Shown piece after piece: positions 46,549 through 56,574 of a stretch of DNA of 64,000 nucleotides; position 1 is the first letter of the stretch; the number at the start of each line of letters is the position of its first letter. The stretch is from the NCBI RefSeq assembly GCF_000016125.1, contig NC_009135.1, positions 372,001 through 436,000 of the forward strand. Reading direction: 5' to 3'. The position numbers and the translations under genes were made by a program. The notes under the pieces were generated by a model. That model was not told the origin of the DNA. It made no database searches and saw only the letters and a program-made list of their open reading frames with translations. The stretch is from Methanococcus maripaludis C5. GTDB lineage: Archaea > AGJL01 > Methanococci > Methanococcales > Methanococcaceae.

Positions 46549-47865
46549 ATGGCAATTAAAAACGTTTCAATCGTGTACCCGAATAAATTTGGCGGGGGAA
46601 TCGCATGTCTTGCAGTGCATGTTTTAACCAACCACTTAAACAAGTACCACGATATTTCTGCAAATGCGTATCTTATCGAAAATTACTCGAAAATTAAGAA
46701 TAGTGATGCTATTTTGATAACATTACAGTATGAAAACGACTATTTTAACGTTGTAAAAATTGTAAAAGAATTAAAAACTCAAAATCCAAACGCTATTTTT
46801 ATTGCAGGCGGCCCTTGTGCCATTTCAAACCCCCTGCCGTTACATGAATTTTTTGATGTATTTGTTGTTGGTGAGATCGAAGGGACCGATACGATGTACC
46901 AATTGATAAATGGCAATTTTGAAATTCCTGGAGTATATGTTCCAAAAACATACAACAATGAAAAAATCAAAAGAATCTATCCAAAAAAGCTCGGGATAAA
47001 AGATTATCCAATAGCTCAAGTAACTCACGAATCAGGAGCTTATGGAAAAGCGTATCTTCTTGAAATTGGAAGGGGATGTATTAGAAACTGTAAATTCTGC
47101 ATGGCTAAATGTATCTATGCCCCCCCAAGATATAGAAAAATTGAAGATTTAAAGTATCTGGTCGATGAAGGCCTAAAAAATACTGATGCAGACAAGGTTT
47201 CTTTAATTGCACCATCTGTAAGTGATTATAGGTATGTACTGGATTTATGTGCGCATATCTCTGAAAAAAATGTATCGATTTCTCCATCTTCATTAAGGGC
47301 AGACACGATTACGGATGAATTACTTGATTATTTAAATTTGAAAACTTTGACAATAGCACCAGAAGCAGGCAGTGAAGTTTTGCGAAAAAAAATTGATAAG
47401 GGAATAACTGAAGAAAATATATTAAACGCAGTTGATATTGCAAAAAATCACGGAATATCCACGGTAAAACTTTATTATATGGTCGGTTTTCCCGAAGAAA
47501 CAGAAGAAGATATTGAAGAAATAATAACTTTAACGAAAAAAATAAAAGAAAACGTTCGAAAAGTAGATGTCAGTATAAATCCGATGGTTCCAAAGCCCCA
47601 CACCCCTTTTGAGGACTTTGAATTCGATATGGATTCAAAAATGAAGATAAAATATATCGAAAAGAGTTTGCGGAAAATAAAAGTTAGTGTTGATTTTGAA
47701 AAATTCAATTCTATGGTTGCACAGACAGTTCTTGCAAGGGGCGGGGTAGAACTTTCAAAAGTTTTAAATGAGTCAAAAAACACAATGCAACTTATTAAAA
47801 ATGTGGATTTGGATAACTACATTAATAAAATCGAAGAAAAGCCTTGGGATTTTATAGAAATTTAA
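46549..47865 (+). CDS. Radical SAM protein with N-terminal B12-binding-like domain
   Basis: 438 residues. The N-terminal part (residues 1-150: IVYPNKFGGG, AIFIAGGPCAISNP, DVFVVGEIEG) resembles the cobalamin-binding-like domain of COG1032 proteins. The radical SAM cluster motif is C-IRN-C-KF-C in GRGCIRNCKFCMAKC near residues 174-188. A SAM barrel follows, with KLYYMVGFPEETEEDI. The substrate is unknown; methylthiolation or anaerobic oxidation are possible. RBS GGCGGTA. Confidence 0.85.
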   Translation: MAIKNVSIVYPNKFGGGIACLAVHVLTNHLNKYHDISANAYLIENYSKIKNSDAILITLQYENDYFNVVKIVKELKTQNPNAIFIAGGPCAISNPLPLHEFFDVFVVGEIEGTDTMYQLINGNFEIPGVYVPKTYNNEKIKRIYPKKLGIKDYPIAQVTHESGAYGKAYLLEIGRGCIRNCKFCMAKCIYAPPRYRKIEDLKYLVDEGLKNTDADKVSLIAPSVSDYRYVLDLCAHISEKNVSISPSSLRADTITDELLDYLNLKTLTIAPEAGSEVLRKKIDKGITEENILNAVDIAKNHGISTVKLYYMVGFPEETEEDIEEIITLTKKIKENVRKVDVSINPMVPKPHTPFEDFEFDMDSKMKIKYIEKSLRKIKVSVDFEKFNSMVAQTVLARGGVELSKVLNESKNTMQLIKNVDLDNYINKIEEKPWDFIEI

Positions 47866-47892
47866 ATTAACACTTATAAAAACGGTGATAAC

Positions 47893-49071
47893 ATGGCAAT
47901 ATTAGGACTTGTTGGAAAACCAAACGTTGGAAAATCAACTACATTCAATGCAATGACTGAAAAAATTGCGGATATTGGAAATTACCCATTTACTACGATA
48001 AACCCAAATATTGGAACCTCTTTTGTTACAAAACCATGCCCATGTGACACTTTAAATTTAAACTGTACTCCAAACAATTCAAAATGTTTTTCTGGACTGC
48101 GTTATATTCCTGTTGAAGTTATTGACGTTGCAGGACTCGTTCCTGATGCACACAAAGGAAAAGGAATGGGTAACAAGTTTTTAGATGATTTAAGACAGGC
48201 TGATGCATTTATACTTGTTGTTGACGCGAGTGGAAAAACGGATCTTGAAGGAAACCCTTCTGAGAATAACGATCCTGTAAATGATGTTAAATTTTTGTTA
48301 AATGAACTTGACATGTGGATTCACAGTATTTTAACGAAAAATTGGGAAAGGCTTTCAAGAAAAGCTCAACAGGAAAAAAACATCTTAAAAGCGCTTTCTG
48401 AACAATTAAGTGGATTGAATATTTCGGAAAATCAGGTTTTTGCGGTAATTCGTGGGTTTGATGAAAGTCCTATGAAATGGTCTGAAGATGATCTTATGAA
48501 AATTTCAACAAATTTGAGAAAAGCTTCAAAACCAATGATTATCTCTGCAAATAAGGCTGATCACCCTGACGCAGAAAAAAACATTAAAAAGTTAAAAGAA
48601 GAATTTAAGGACTTTTTGGTTATTCCAACCTCTGCTGAAATTGAACTTGCACTGAAAAAAGCGCAGAAAGCAGGTTTAATAAAATATGATGGAAAATCAA
48701 TGGAAATTTCAGATGAATCATCCCTAAACGATGCACAGAAAAATGCATTAAACTACATGAAAAGTTACCTTGATAAATTTGGCGGAACCGGAATTCAAGA
48801 TTTAATTAACGTAGCTTATTTTGATCTATTGGATATGATTGTAGTTTACCCTGTGGAAGACGAAGGAAAATTCTGTGATAAAAAAGGAAATGTTTTACCT
48901 GATGCATACCTTGTAAAAAAAGGAGCGACTGCAAAAGACCTTGCATTTAAAATACACACAGAAATTGGACAGAAGTTCATCTATGCGGTTGATGCAAAGA
49001 AAAAGTTGAGAATAAGTGCAGATCAGGAATTAAACGACGGAGACATTATAAAAATTGTTTCTGCGGCATAA
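47893..49071 (+). CDS. YchF/OLA1-type Obg-family GTPase
   Basis: 392 residues. G1 GLVGKPNVGKST (residues 5-16), G3 DVAGLVPDAHKGKGMG, and G4 NKAD, which indicates GTP rather than ATP preference. A helical insertion follows, and a C-terminal TGS domain (VYPVEDEGKFCDKKGNVLPDAYLV...GDIIKIV). Involved in ribosome-associated functions. RBS ACGGTGAT; 27 bp after the radical SAM gene, likely the same transcript. Confidence 0.93.
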   Translation: MAILGLVGKPNVGKSTTFNAMTEKIADIGNYPFTTINPNIGTSFVTKPCPCDTLNLNCTPNNSKCFSGLRYIPVEVIDVAGLVPDAHKGKGMGNKFLDDLRQADAFILVVDASGKTDLEGNPSENNDPVNDVKFLLNELDMWIHSILTKNWERLSRKAQQEKNILKALSEQLSGLNISENQVFAVIRGFDESPMKWSEDDLMKISTNLRKASKPMIISANKADHPDAEKNIKKLKEEFKDFLVIPTSAEIELALKKAQKAGLIKYDGKSMEISDESSLNDAQKNALNYMKSYLDKFGGTGIQDLINVAYFDLLDMIVVYPVEDEGKFCDKKGNVLPDAYLVKKGATAKDLAFKIHTEIGQKFIYAVDAKKKLRISADQELNDGDIIKIVSAA

Positions 49072-49106
49072 ACTTTTAAATTTATCTACTTTTTTGAGGA
49101 GTTATT

Positions 49107-49670
49107 ATGATACCAGATGGTAGCAAAGCGCTAGATTTATTAAATTGCTATGTAAAAGAACAGCCAAATCTCGATCATAATTTAATTGTAGGATATGGGA
49201 TGCTCGGAATAGCTAAATATTTAGAAAAAGATGAAAATGAGCAGAATTACTGGTTTGTAACCGGAATTTTGCATGACATCGATATCGAAGATTATGGTGA
49301 TTACTTAGAAAAGCATTGCATTATCGGCGAAGAAATTTTAAAAAATGAAGGAATCTCCGAAAGTTTAATTGAAGACATAAAATCTCACAACGAGGTATTA
49401 AATGTCGAGAGAAATTCGGAAATTAGGCATTCATTATGGGCGGTTGACGCGCTTTCTGGAATTATTCGGGCTTATGTTTTGATGAGGCCTGACAAGGATG
49501 TTAAAAAGGCAGAATTAAAGTCAATTAAGAAAAAATTGAAAGATAAAAGTTTTGCACAGAATGTTTCAAGGGAACAGATTAAATCTTGCGAAGAAAATTT
49601 GAAAATGACTCTTGATGATTTTGTAAATTCTGTTTTAAAAGAAGTAAAAGAAAATATTTCATTTAATTAA
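49107..49670 (+). CDS. HD-domain hydrolase
   Basis: 187 residues. Metal ligands: His in NLDHNLIVGYGM, HD in TGILHDIDIEDYG, and further His in LEKHCIIGEEIL and KSHNE. Such proteins hydrolyse nucleotides or phosphoesters; the exact substrate is unknown. RBS TGAGGAG, 35 bp after the GTPase, so probably cotranscribed. Confidence 0.85.
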   Translation: MIPDGSKALDLLNCYVKEQPNLDHNLIVGYGMLGIAKYLEKDENEQNYWFVTGILHDIDIEDYGDYLEKHCIIGEEILKNEGISESLIEDIKSHNEVLNVERNSEIRHSLWAVDALSGIIRAYVLMRPDKDVKKAELKSIKKKLKDKSFAQNVSREQIKSCEENLKMTLDDFVNSVLKEVKENISFN

Positions 49671-49719
49671 TGTTAATTAATCTAAAATTCGATATTTTTA
49701 AAAAATTATTATTTTTAGC

Positions 49720-51564
49720 TTATTTTGCTATGGGGAGTAGTATGTGAACGCTTGTACCTTTTCCAACTTTACTTTCAACCCAGATGGATCCACCATGTGA
49801 TTCAACGATTTTTTTACAGACTGCAAGTCCAAGACCTGATCCACCAATTTCTCTTTTTGAAGAAGAATCGATCTGGTAGAACTTTTCAAATATTTTTTCA
49901 AGATTTTCTTTTGGGATTCCGGGACCCTGATCAGTGATTTCAAGATGTAGATTTTCTTTATCTTCAAAACCTATTACTGTAACTTTAGTCTGATTTTTGC
50001 TAAATTTTATCGCATTTTCGATTAAATTTGCAAGAACTTGATTTATTTTGGATTTATCACCTTTAATATATACTTCATCCACGTCTTCGAGCAAGATTAT
50101 ATTTTTACTATCTGCAAAGTATTTTAATGAGGATATAATTTCTCCAACTGTATTTTTAATGTTTAATTTATTAAATTTAAAGTCCAAAACTTCATTTTCT
50201 ACCTTTACGAGGTCCAACATATTGTCTATAAGTCTTTTTAACCTATCAGAGTTTTCAGATATGATTAATATAAATTCGTGCTGTTTATCATTTAGTTTTC
50301 CAGCAGTTTCGTCTTTTAACAAGTCAACATACCCTCGGATTGATGTAAGTGGCGTTCTCAATTCATGAGATACTATTGAAAGTAATTCTGATTTTAAATT
50401 GTCAACTTCTTTTAACTCATCATAAGAATTTTTAAGTTCATCCGCATCTTTTTTAAGTTTTTTATCTGCCCTACTTATTTCATCAGCCATTTTATTGAAT
50501 GATTCGGCCAGTTCTTCTAATTCATCGCCAGTTTTAAGTGATACTCGTTCATCGTATTTTCCATGCCCAAATATTTCAGCAGAATTTTTAAGTTTTTTTA
50601 TCGGAACTACTATTTTTCTATTTAATATAAATGCAACCAAAACTGCAACTATCAAGCTCGAAAATGCGATAAAAAATATTTTTCGAATTACTGAATTCAT
50701 TAATATAACAAATGGCATTTCTGGAGTACCCACACAAATCATTCCGATTACTTCTCCATCGATGTCATATATTGGAGAATATTTACCAAAATAGGAGTTT
50801 CCATCTACAATTACCTTTCCAACATAGTCCTGATTTTTCAAAACTGATTCATATGCAGTTTCTGAAGCAATTTCTCCAACAAGGTCTACTCCGTTTTTCT
50901 GACATGTTGTAGATATTCTTACATTGTTTAGATATATTGAAGCTTCATCGCCAGTAACTTCTTTAACTCGATCTACCCAGTAATCGTCCTTATTCATAAT
51001 ATCTACGTAAGTTACCGTACCTATGAGTGATTCTCCATCATACACGGGTGCAACAGTAAATATTGCAAGTGCATCATAGCCATCTAACTCATAATCGCTA
51101 TATTTTGAAGCTTCTTCATTGGAGATGACATCATACGCATAAATTGTATCTTTTTCAATTAATTTTTTAACATAGGTACTTATTTTTGCATCAGTATTCC
51201 CATAACTCGCACAGATAACGTTTCCATCTGCATCTGTAAATGTGGCCAAATCAACCCAAGATTGGTCCTCAAGACCGTTTGCAAAATTTTGCAATGTTTC
51301 TTCATCTTTATTTTTGACAGCATCGATTACAATTGGTAATTGTGCCGTATATGCGGTCATTGTATCAAATTCAACAAATACATTATCTAATCGTTCATTT
51401 AATATTCCAATATTTGTATTTAACTCAGAGTTCTGGTTAGAAATCATCAATTCTGAAATCGTATCTGAGGATACGTAGCTTAACATAGTTATTGGAATTA
51501 AAACAATAATTATCGAAAAAATTAGTAATTTAGTTCCAATCATTCCAATTTTCGATTTTTTCAT
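49720..51564 (-). CDS. Membrane sensor histidine kinase
   Basis: 614 residues: membrane helix (11-30), extracytoplasmic double-Cache-like sensor (about 40-285), second helix (290-315), HAMP (315-368), HisKA with phospho-accepting His400 (SIVSHELRTPLTS), and HATPase with NLIENAIKFS, DQGPGIP and GSGLGLAVCK. RBS GTGAT before ATG. No response regulator is adjacent, so its partner is remote. The Cache domain suggests a small-molecule ligand. Confidence 0.93.
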   Translation of the reverse strand: MKKSKIGMIGTKLLIFSIIIVLIPITMLSYVSSDTISELMISNQNSELNTNIGILNERLDNVFVEFDTMTAYTAQLPIVIDAVKNKDEETLQNFANGLEDQSWVDLATFTDADGNVICASYGNTDAKISTYVKKLIEKDTIYAYDVISNEEASKYSDYELDGYDALAIFTVAPVYDGESLIGTVTYVDIMNKDDYWVDRVKEVTGDEASIYLNNVRISTTCQKNGVDLVGEIASETAYESVLKNQDYVGKVIVDGNSYFGKYSPIYDIDGEVIGMICVGTPEMPFVILMNSVIRKIFFIAFSSLIVAVLVAFILNRKIVVPIKKLKNSAEIFGHGKYDERVSLKTGDELEELAESFNKMADEISRADKKLKKDADELKNSYDELKEVDNLKSELLSIVSHELRTPLTSIRGYVDLLKDETAGKLNDKQHEFILIISENSDRLKRLIDNMLDLVKVENEVLDFKFNKLNIKNTVGEIISSLKYFADSKNIILLEDVDEVYIKGDKSKINQVLANLIENAIKFSKNQTKVTVIGFEDKENLHLEITDQGPGIPKENLEKIFEKFYQIDSSSKREIGGSGLGLAVCKKIVESHGGSIWVESKVGKGTSVHILLPIAK

Positions 51565-51681
51565 GGGTTATCACAAATAAATTAATTAAATTAGATATTT
51601 CGAAATATTTTAGTTATTTATTTTAGATAAGTATCTGGGCATATTGTTAAATAATTTTTCATTTGTATCTTTTCGACAGTT

Positions 51682-52624
51682 TTATTCGCAGTTCATATAT
51701 GTAGAGCGGATACTGTGAATTATCATTCCAAATATTACAACAAGTAGTCCAAAAATTGCAAAAATGTCTGGCAATGCACCCCCAAGAAGGATAATTTCAC
51801 CAAGCACTGAAAATACTATTTCACCAGACTGTGTCGATTCAACAGCAGCAAGTTTTTTCATATCTTTTCTGACGATATCCGTTGCTTTAAAAAAAAGCCA
51901 TGTTGCAATTATTCCAGAAAACAGTGCAACGATAAATGACTGCATAATCTGGTTATTGTTTGGAATGCCTGATCTAAAAAGCCCATAAAATAAGATTAAA
52001 ATCCATGTAGGCATACTGCAAAGTGTCATTCCAAGAATTCTCTGAAAAGTGGTTAATTTACCGCCTGAAATTTCCATGGTTTTCCTGTTTCCCAGAGGAT
52101 ATGAAAATGCTGCGACAATAACTGGTAAAAATCCAAAAATAAGATCATTTGTAGATACTGAAGTTATTCTTGAATACTGCATTAAAATTATTCCAAAAAG
52201 AATTATTGTGGAAATAAAAAGCGACTTTTTTGGAATTTTATTCCTTACTTTTTCTAAATTTCCATTATTTTCAATCATGCTGTAAAATAAGGGCGTTACA
52301 AGAATGCCCGCAATAATTGTAATCTGCCAGGTTCCCGCAATAAGCCATGATGGACCGTAGTCACCTGCAAATGTAAGTGGCGCGTAAAACAAAACCAACG
52401 TTACTCCAGATAAACCACTCTTTAAAGTTACTTTTTATCTCGGAAATTACTTTTTTAACGTTATTTCTGCCGTAAAGTAAGATTAAAAGGATTGGAAGTG
52501 TAAATATATACCTTAATGATGCGGAAAATACCCAGTCCCCACCAAAAAGATCCATCTGCCTATTTAAAACAAAAGTGGATGCGAAAAAAAGCGATGAAAG
52601 AATTCCCAAAATTATCGATTTCAT
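51682..52624 (-). pseudogene. DMT-superfamily membrane transporter, frameshifted
   Basis: Two reading frames overlap at 52361-52398. The N-terminal part (MKSIILGILSSLFFASTFVLNRQ..., 87 residues) ends out of frame after WFIWSNVGFVL; the rest (FYAPLTFAGDYGPSWLIAGTW..., to 51682) continues in another frame. One missing base in the T-run near 52388 would restore one protein of about 310 residues with about ten membrane segments, similar to EmrE/DMT exporters. Either a real disruption or a sequencing error. RBS TGGTGT before the first ATG. Confidence 0.75.
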
Positions 52625-52765
52625 AAAGACACCAGAAATTTACTAAAATAAAGTTGGGGGACTAAAATTTAAAACTTTTGATGTAACAGTATATTATATA
52701 GAATAAAACTCTACAGTTTTAGCATAGTTGTGGATAAATTTTGGATGAAAATTTTTGGTGAAAAT

Positions 52766-53062
52766 ATGGAGTGTCCGATTTGTGGCGGAGAAAAATGCAT
52801 AAGAAAATCAGCAGTTGAGATTTACAAGGATTTAATCGAACTTTTTTTTAAATATCAAGATAAAGAAAGTGACGTTACGTTTAAAAAGCACCCTACTGTT
52901 GGAGAAATTGGGGAATGCGAAAAAACAAGTAAAAAGATATGGTACTGCCCGTACTGTGACAAGCCGTTTACAGAAAACTATGAACTGGATAAAATAACTG
53001 TGGAATGTCCAAATTGTAAAAAGACACTATGTATCCCAGTTTCAAACAGAACTTTCTGTTAA
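52766..53062 (+). CDS. Cysteine-rich zinc-ribbon protein
   Basis: Not recognised as a named family. 98 residues with several CxxC pairs: CPICGGEKC at the N-terminus, CPYCDKPF and CPNCKKTLC in the C-terminal half, fit for two zinc or iron knuckles. Start ATG at 52766 behind GGTGAAAAT; the earlier ATG at 52745 lacks a site. It converges on the YkgJ-type gene across one base. Confidence 0.75.
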   Translation: MECPICGGEKCIRKSAVEIYKDLIELFFKYQDKESDVTFKKHPTVGEIGECEKTSKKIWYCPYCDKPFTENYELDKITVECPNCKKTLCIPVSNRTFC

Positions 53063-53063
53063 A

Positions 53064-53555
53064 TTATTGTTTTTTAGATTTTTTCAATCTTTTTTTCGCT
53101 TTTTCAAATAATTCTTCAGGAGTATTTTTTTCTTCTCCAAGATATTTTAAAACAGTTTCAGCGTGTTTATAATATTCTTCAGCAGGGTCTAAATCTCCAA
53201 CAAATTGACCTTTACAGTTTTCTAAAAACCAGCCATCGTATGTTAAAACAAGGCTTTTATCTTTAATTTGAACTGAATAAGGTCTTAATCTACAGATGAT
53301 TGGTCTAACTCTATAGATTTTACATTTGTTGTTTTCATCTAAGAATATACATTTTTCTTTTGACGTTTTGAGCCTTCCGGTCATTCCATCAAAGTTCACG
53401 AGGTATTTTTTAACAACTTCGTCAAATGGTATTTTTAAAAATCCTGCAATGTTTGCAACATCTTTTTTGGAAACGCTTGGAGAGTCACAGCAGCCACCGC
53501 ACATTCTACAGTGCCATGCAATATTTTTCAAGTCTTTTTTAATGTCAAGTTTCAT
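53064..53555 (-). CDS. YkgJ-family cysteine-cluster protein
   Basis: 163 residues. Conserved cluster: WHCRMCGGCCDSP near residues 15-27, CIFLDENNKCKIYRVRPIICRLRPY near 70-94. These cysteines bind zinc or an Fe-S cluster. A C-terminal lysine-rich helix follows. Start ATG at 53555 behind GTGAAT. Function of the family is unknown. Confidence 0.85.
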   Translation of the reverse strand: MKLDIKKDLKNIAWHCRMCGGCCDSPSVSKKDVANIAGFLKIPFDEVVKKYLVNFDGMTGRLKTSKEKCIFLDENNKCKIYRVRPIICRLRPYSVQIKDKSLVLTYDGWFLENCKGQFVGDLDPAEEYYKHAETVLKYLGEEKNTPEELFEKAKKRLKKSKKQ

Positions 53556-53636
53556 AAAATTCACGTTTTTGTTTTATTTTAAATTTTTAAATTTTTTTAA
53601 TATCCTAAAAATTAAAAAATAGATTTTTAATCGAAA

Positions 53637-54689
53637 TTAAAAGTATTCGTGTACTTTTTTAATGCACGCAACAACGAGTTCGGTTGTTTTTTCAAGGTCT
53701 TCTGTATCAATAACTTCAACTGGTGTGTGGATGTATCTTGAAGGAACGGATATAACTCCTGTTGGAATTCCATCTCTTGTTAAGTGGATTGCAGTTGCAT
53801 CAGTAGTTCCTCCTTCTCCAACTTCATATTGGACAGGAATTTCATCTGCTTTTGCAACATCTCTAACCATTCTTAAAACTGTTGGGTGTGTAATAATTCC
53901 TCTTCCAGATGCATCTACGATTGTAGCAACAGGGCCTTTTCCAAGTTCCACTGGTGCATCTTCTAATTTAATTCCCGGGTGGTCTCCACAGATTGTAACA
54001 TCAAGTGCGAATGCAATATCGGGATTAATTCCAAATGCAGATGTTTTTGCACCTTTTAATCCAACTTCTTCCTGAACGGTTCCAACAGCGTAAACCTGAC
54101 ATTTTAAATCCATATCTTTAAGTAATTCCATGGTTTTCAAAACAACTGCACAGCCTGCCCTGTTGTCAAATGATTTACATGAAACTACGTTTCCACCGAG
54201 GTTGTCGAATTCAGACTTGAATGAAATCGCAGTACCGATTTCAACACCCATTTTTTCTGCATCTTCTTTATTTTTTGCACCGATGTCGATAAACATGTGT
54301 TCAGCAGAAATTAACTTGTTTCTTTCGCTTTCTTTCATTTTGTGAGGTGGTTTTGAACCTAAAACACCAACAATATCGCCTTCGTTGCTGTGAACGATGA
54401 CTTTCTGGTTTAAAAGCATCTGGTCGTTAATTCCACCAATTTTTGTAAATTTTAAAAATCCTTTGTCATCGATGAACTTAACCATAAGTCCGATTTCATC
54501 CATGTGTGATGCAATCATAATTTTTGGACCAGTTGATCCTTTTTTTGCAATTAAATTTCCAAATTTATCTGTTTCAATGCTGTCACAGTATTTTTCAAGT
54601 TCTTTTTCCATGTATTCTCTTACTTTATCTTCTCTTCCAGAAATTCCTTTTTCTGTTGCGAGAATCTTTAAATAATCGAGTGTACTCAT
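53637..54689 (-). CDS. M42-family aminopeptidase
   Basis: Cytoplasmic metallo-aminopeptidase of the TET/M42 type, 350 residues. Metal and catalytic motifs: [11 protein letters not shown] (His, Asp), [23 protein letters not shown] (catalytic Glu pair), [12 protein letters not shown] and [19 protein letters not shown]. It trims peptides released by the proteasome. RBS TGGTGAT. A TATA-like ATATTTAAATC lies near 54748-54757. Confidence 0.94.
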   Translation of the reverse strand: MSTLDYLKILATEKGISGREDKVREYMEKELEKYCDSIETDKFGNLIAKKGSTGPKIMIASHMDEIGLMVKFIDDKGFLKFTKIGGINDQMLLNQKVIVHSNEGDIVGVLGSKPPHKMKESERNKLISAEHMFIDIGAKNKEDAEKMGVEIGTAISFKSEFDNLGGNVVSCKSFDNRAGCAVVLKTMELLKDMDLKCQVYAVGTVQEEVGLKGAKTSAFGINPDIAFALDVTICGDHPGIKLEDAPVELGKGPVATIVDASGRGIITHPTVLRMVRDVAKADEIPVQYEVGEGGTTDATAIHLTRDGIPTGVISVPSRYIHTPVEVIDTEDLEKTTELVVACIKKVHEYF

Positions 54690-55019
54690 AAAATCACCAG
54701 TTTATTTCTTAACTACTCAATTTTCATAATGATATCTATTCTATGATTTAAATATGATTGTTTTAAACTGTATTTCTGATATTTTCTGAAAAATAATATT
54801 TAACAAGTGGACAATACAAAAAATTTATAAATGCATCCGATATATTCATGTTATCAATGGATTGTAATATTAATATTCTCAGAGATATAATATTTTAACA
54901 TGTCTAACTTGTTTGTTGGCGATTTATTTTTATTTTTCATATTATTGCTATTATTGGTAAAATCAACAGAAAAAACGAAACAGATTTAAAAATTCATGTT
55001 TTTAAAATCGGTGAAAAGA
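54690..55019. promoter_or_regulatory. 330-base divergent spacer: M42 peptidase / transketolase
   Basis: A minus-strand TATA is near 54748-54757. Plus-strand candidates are AATTTATAAATG near 54822-54832 and GATATAATATTTTAAC near 54883-54898. A leader of over 100 bases before the transketolase start is possible. No RNA gene motif or ORF was recognised. Confidence 0.4.
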
Positions 55020-55847
55020 ATGAAAAACACAAAAAACTTGACTTTTGAAGAATTAGCTGCTAAATCAAAAAGTTTAAGATACAATATTGTAAAAATGATT
55101 GGACTTGCAGAATCTGGGCACCCTGGAGGATCCCTTTCAGCAATTGATATAATTACTGCTCTTTATTACAATGTTATGAGTTATGATCCAAAAAATCCAG
55201 AATTGGAATCAAGAGATAGGTTTATTTTAAGTAAAGGTCATGCATGTCCTGCACTTTATGCAACACTCGCAGATTTAGGCTATTTTAAAGAAGAAGAATT
55301 ATGGAACTTAAGACAAATCGGAGCTCTTTTACAAGGACACCCGACAATTGAAATTCCTGGAATTGAGGTAAATACTGGTTCATTAGGCCAGGGATTTTCA
55401 TCTTCAGTTGGTGTTGCAATTGGATGCAAATTAAACAAATATGAAAATAACGTTTTCGTTCTCTTAGGGGATGGAGAATGTCAAGAAGGGCAGGTTTGGG
55501 AAGCTGCAATGGCTGCGGCACACTACAAACTCGATAAGTTAATTGGTTTTGTTGATAGAAACAAACTCCAGATTGACGGCTGCACTGAAGATGTAATGTG
55601 TCTTGCAGATTTAAAGGCTAAATTTTCAGGATTTGGTTTTGATGTATTTGAAATCGAAGGTCACAATTATGAAGAAATTATCAAAACGGTGGAACTCGCA
55701 AAAACAATGAAAAACGGAAAGCCAAAAATGATTATCGCAAATACAATAAAAGGAAAAGGCGTATCATTCATGGAAAATAACGTTGGATTCCACGGAAAAG
55801 CTCCAAATAACGAAGAACTTGAAAAAGCACTTACAGAACTTCAGTAA
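55020..55847 (+). CDS. Transketolase, N-terminal subunit
   Basis: TPP-binding half of transketolase, about 275 residues. [12 protein letters not shown] near residues 31-42, [11 protein letters not shown], and the TPP/Mg motif [32 protein letters not shown]. It forms the active enzyme with the C-terminal subunit encoded two genes later. Start ATG at 55020 after GGTGAAAAG; an ATG at 54996 lies upstream of this site. Works in the non-oxidative pentose phosphate pathway. Confidence 0.95.
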   Translation: MKNTKNLTFEELAAKSKSLRYNIVKMIGLAESGHPGGSLSAIDIITALYYNVMSYDPKNPELESRDRFILSKGHACPALYATLADLGYFKEEELWNLRQIGALLQGHPTIEIPGIEVNTGSLGQGFSSSVGVAIGCKLNKYENNVFVLLGDGECQEGQVWEAAMAAAHYKLDKLIGFVDRNKLQIDGCTEDVMCLADLKAKFSGFGFDVFEIEGHNYEEIIKTVELAKTMKNGKPKMIIANTIKGKGVSFMENNVGFHGKAPNNEELEKALTELQ

Positions 55848-55862
55848 TTAGTGGTGATTTAA

Positions 55863-56522
55863 ATGGTAATGATTGGTGCATCCATTCTTTCTGCAGATTA
55901 CGGGCATATGGAACAAGAAGTAAAAAAAGCCGAAGAAGGAAATATTGATTTCTTTCACGTTGATATAATGGACGGACACTTTGTACCGAACTTAAGTATG
56001 GGGCTTAGGGTTCCCCACTATTTGAAAAGTATAACTGACGTTCCAATTGACGTACATTTAATGGTTGAAAATCCCGAGTTATTTATTCCTAAACTGGCAG
56101 ATGCTGCAGATATAATTGCATTTCACGCAGAATCCAGCAAATATTTATTTAGAACTGTTGACATGATAAAAGAACACGACGCAAAGCCAATAGTTGCATT
56201 AAATCCCTCAACACCAATCGGTAACGTGGAATACGTTTTAGAAAATCTGTATGGTGTTTTGGTGATGACAGTTGAGCCAGGTTTTTCAGGGCAGTCTTTT
56301 ATAAATCCAATGCTTAAAAAAATAGATAATTTAAAAAACAAAATATTGACTGAAGGCTACAATACAAAAATCTTTGTAGATGGTGGAATTAATCTGGAAA
56401 CTGCACCAAAAGCTGTTGAAGCAGGGGCAGACGCATTAATTGCAGCTTCAGCAATATATGGGAAGGAAGATGTTAAAAAAGCAGTAAATGATTTAAGAAA
56501 TTCTGCAAACTTTAAAATTTAA
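55863..56522 (+). CDS. rpe: Ribulose-phosphate 3-epimerase
   Basis: Interconverts ribulose 5-phosphate and xylulose 5-phosphate, 219 residues, TIM barrel. Motifs: GASILSADYGHMEQEV, HVDIMDGHFVPN, DVHLMVENP, MTVEPGFSGQSFI and VDGGIN. RBS GGTGATT. Placed between the two transketolase subunits, supplying their xylulose phosphate substrate. Confidence 0.96.
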   Translation: MVMIGASILSADYGHMEQEVKKAEEGNIDFFHVDIMDGHFVPNLSMGLRVPHYLKSITDVPIDVHLMVENPELFIPKLADAADIIAFHAESSKYLFRTVDMIKEHDAKPIVALNPSTPIGNVEYVLENLYGVLVMTVEPGFSGQSFINPMLKKIDNLKNKILTEGYNTKIFVDGGINLETAPKAVEAGADALIAASAIYGKEDVKKAVNDLRNSANFKI

Positions 56523-56574
56523 CCTAAATTAAATTAAGAAATATAATGACGTTTACAAGTCTGTGGTGAATTAT

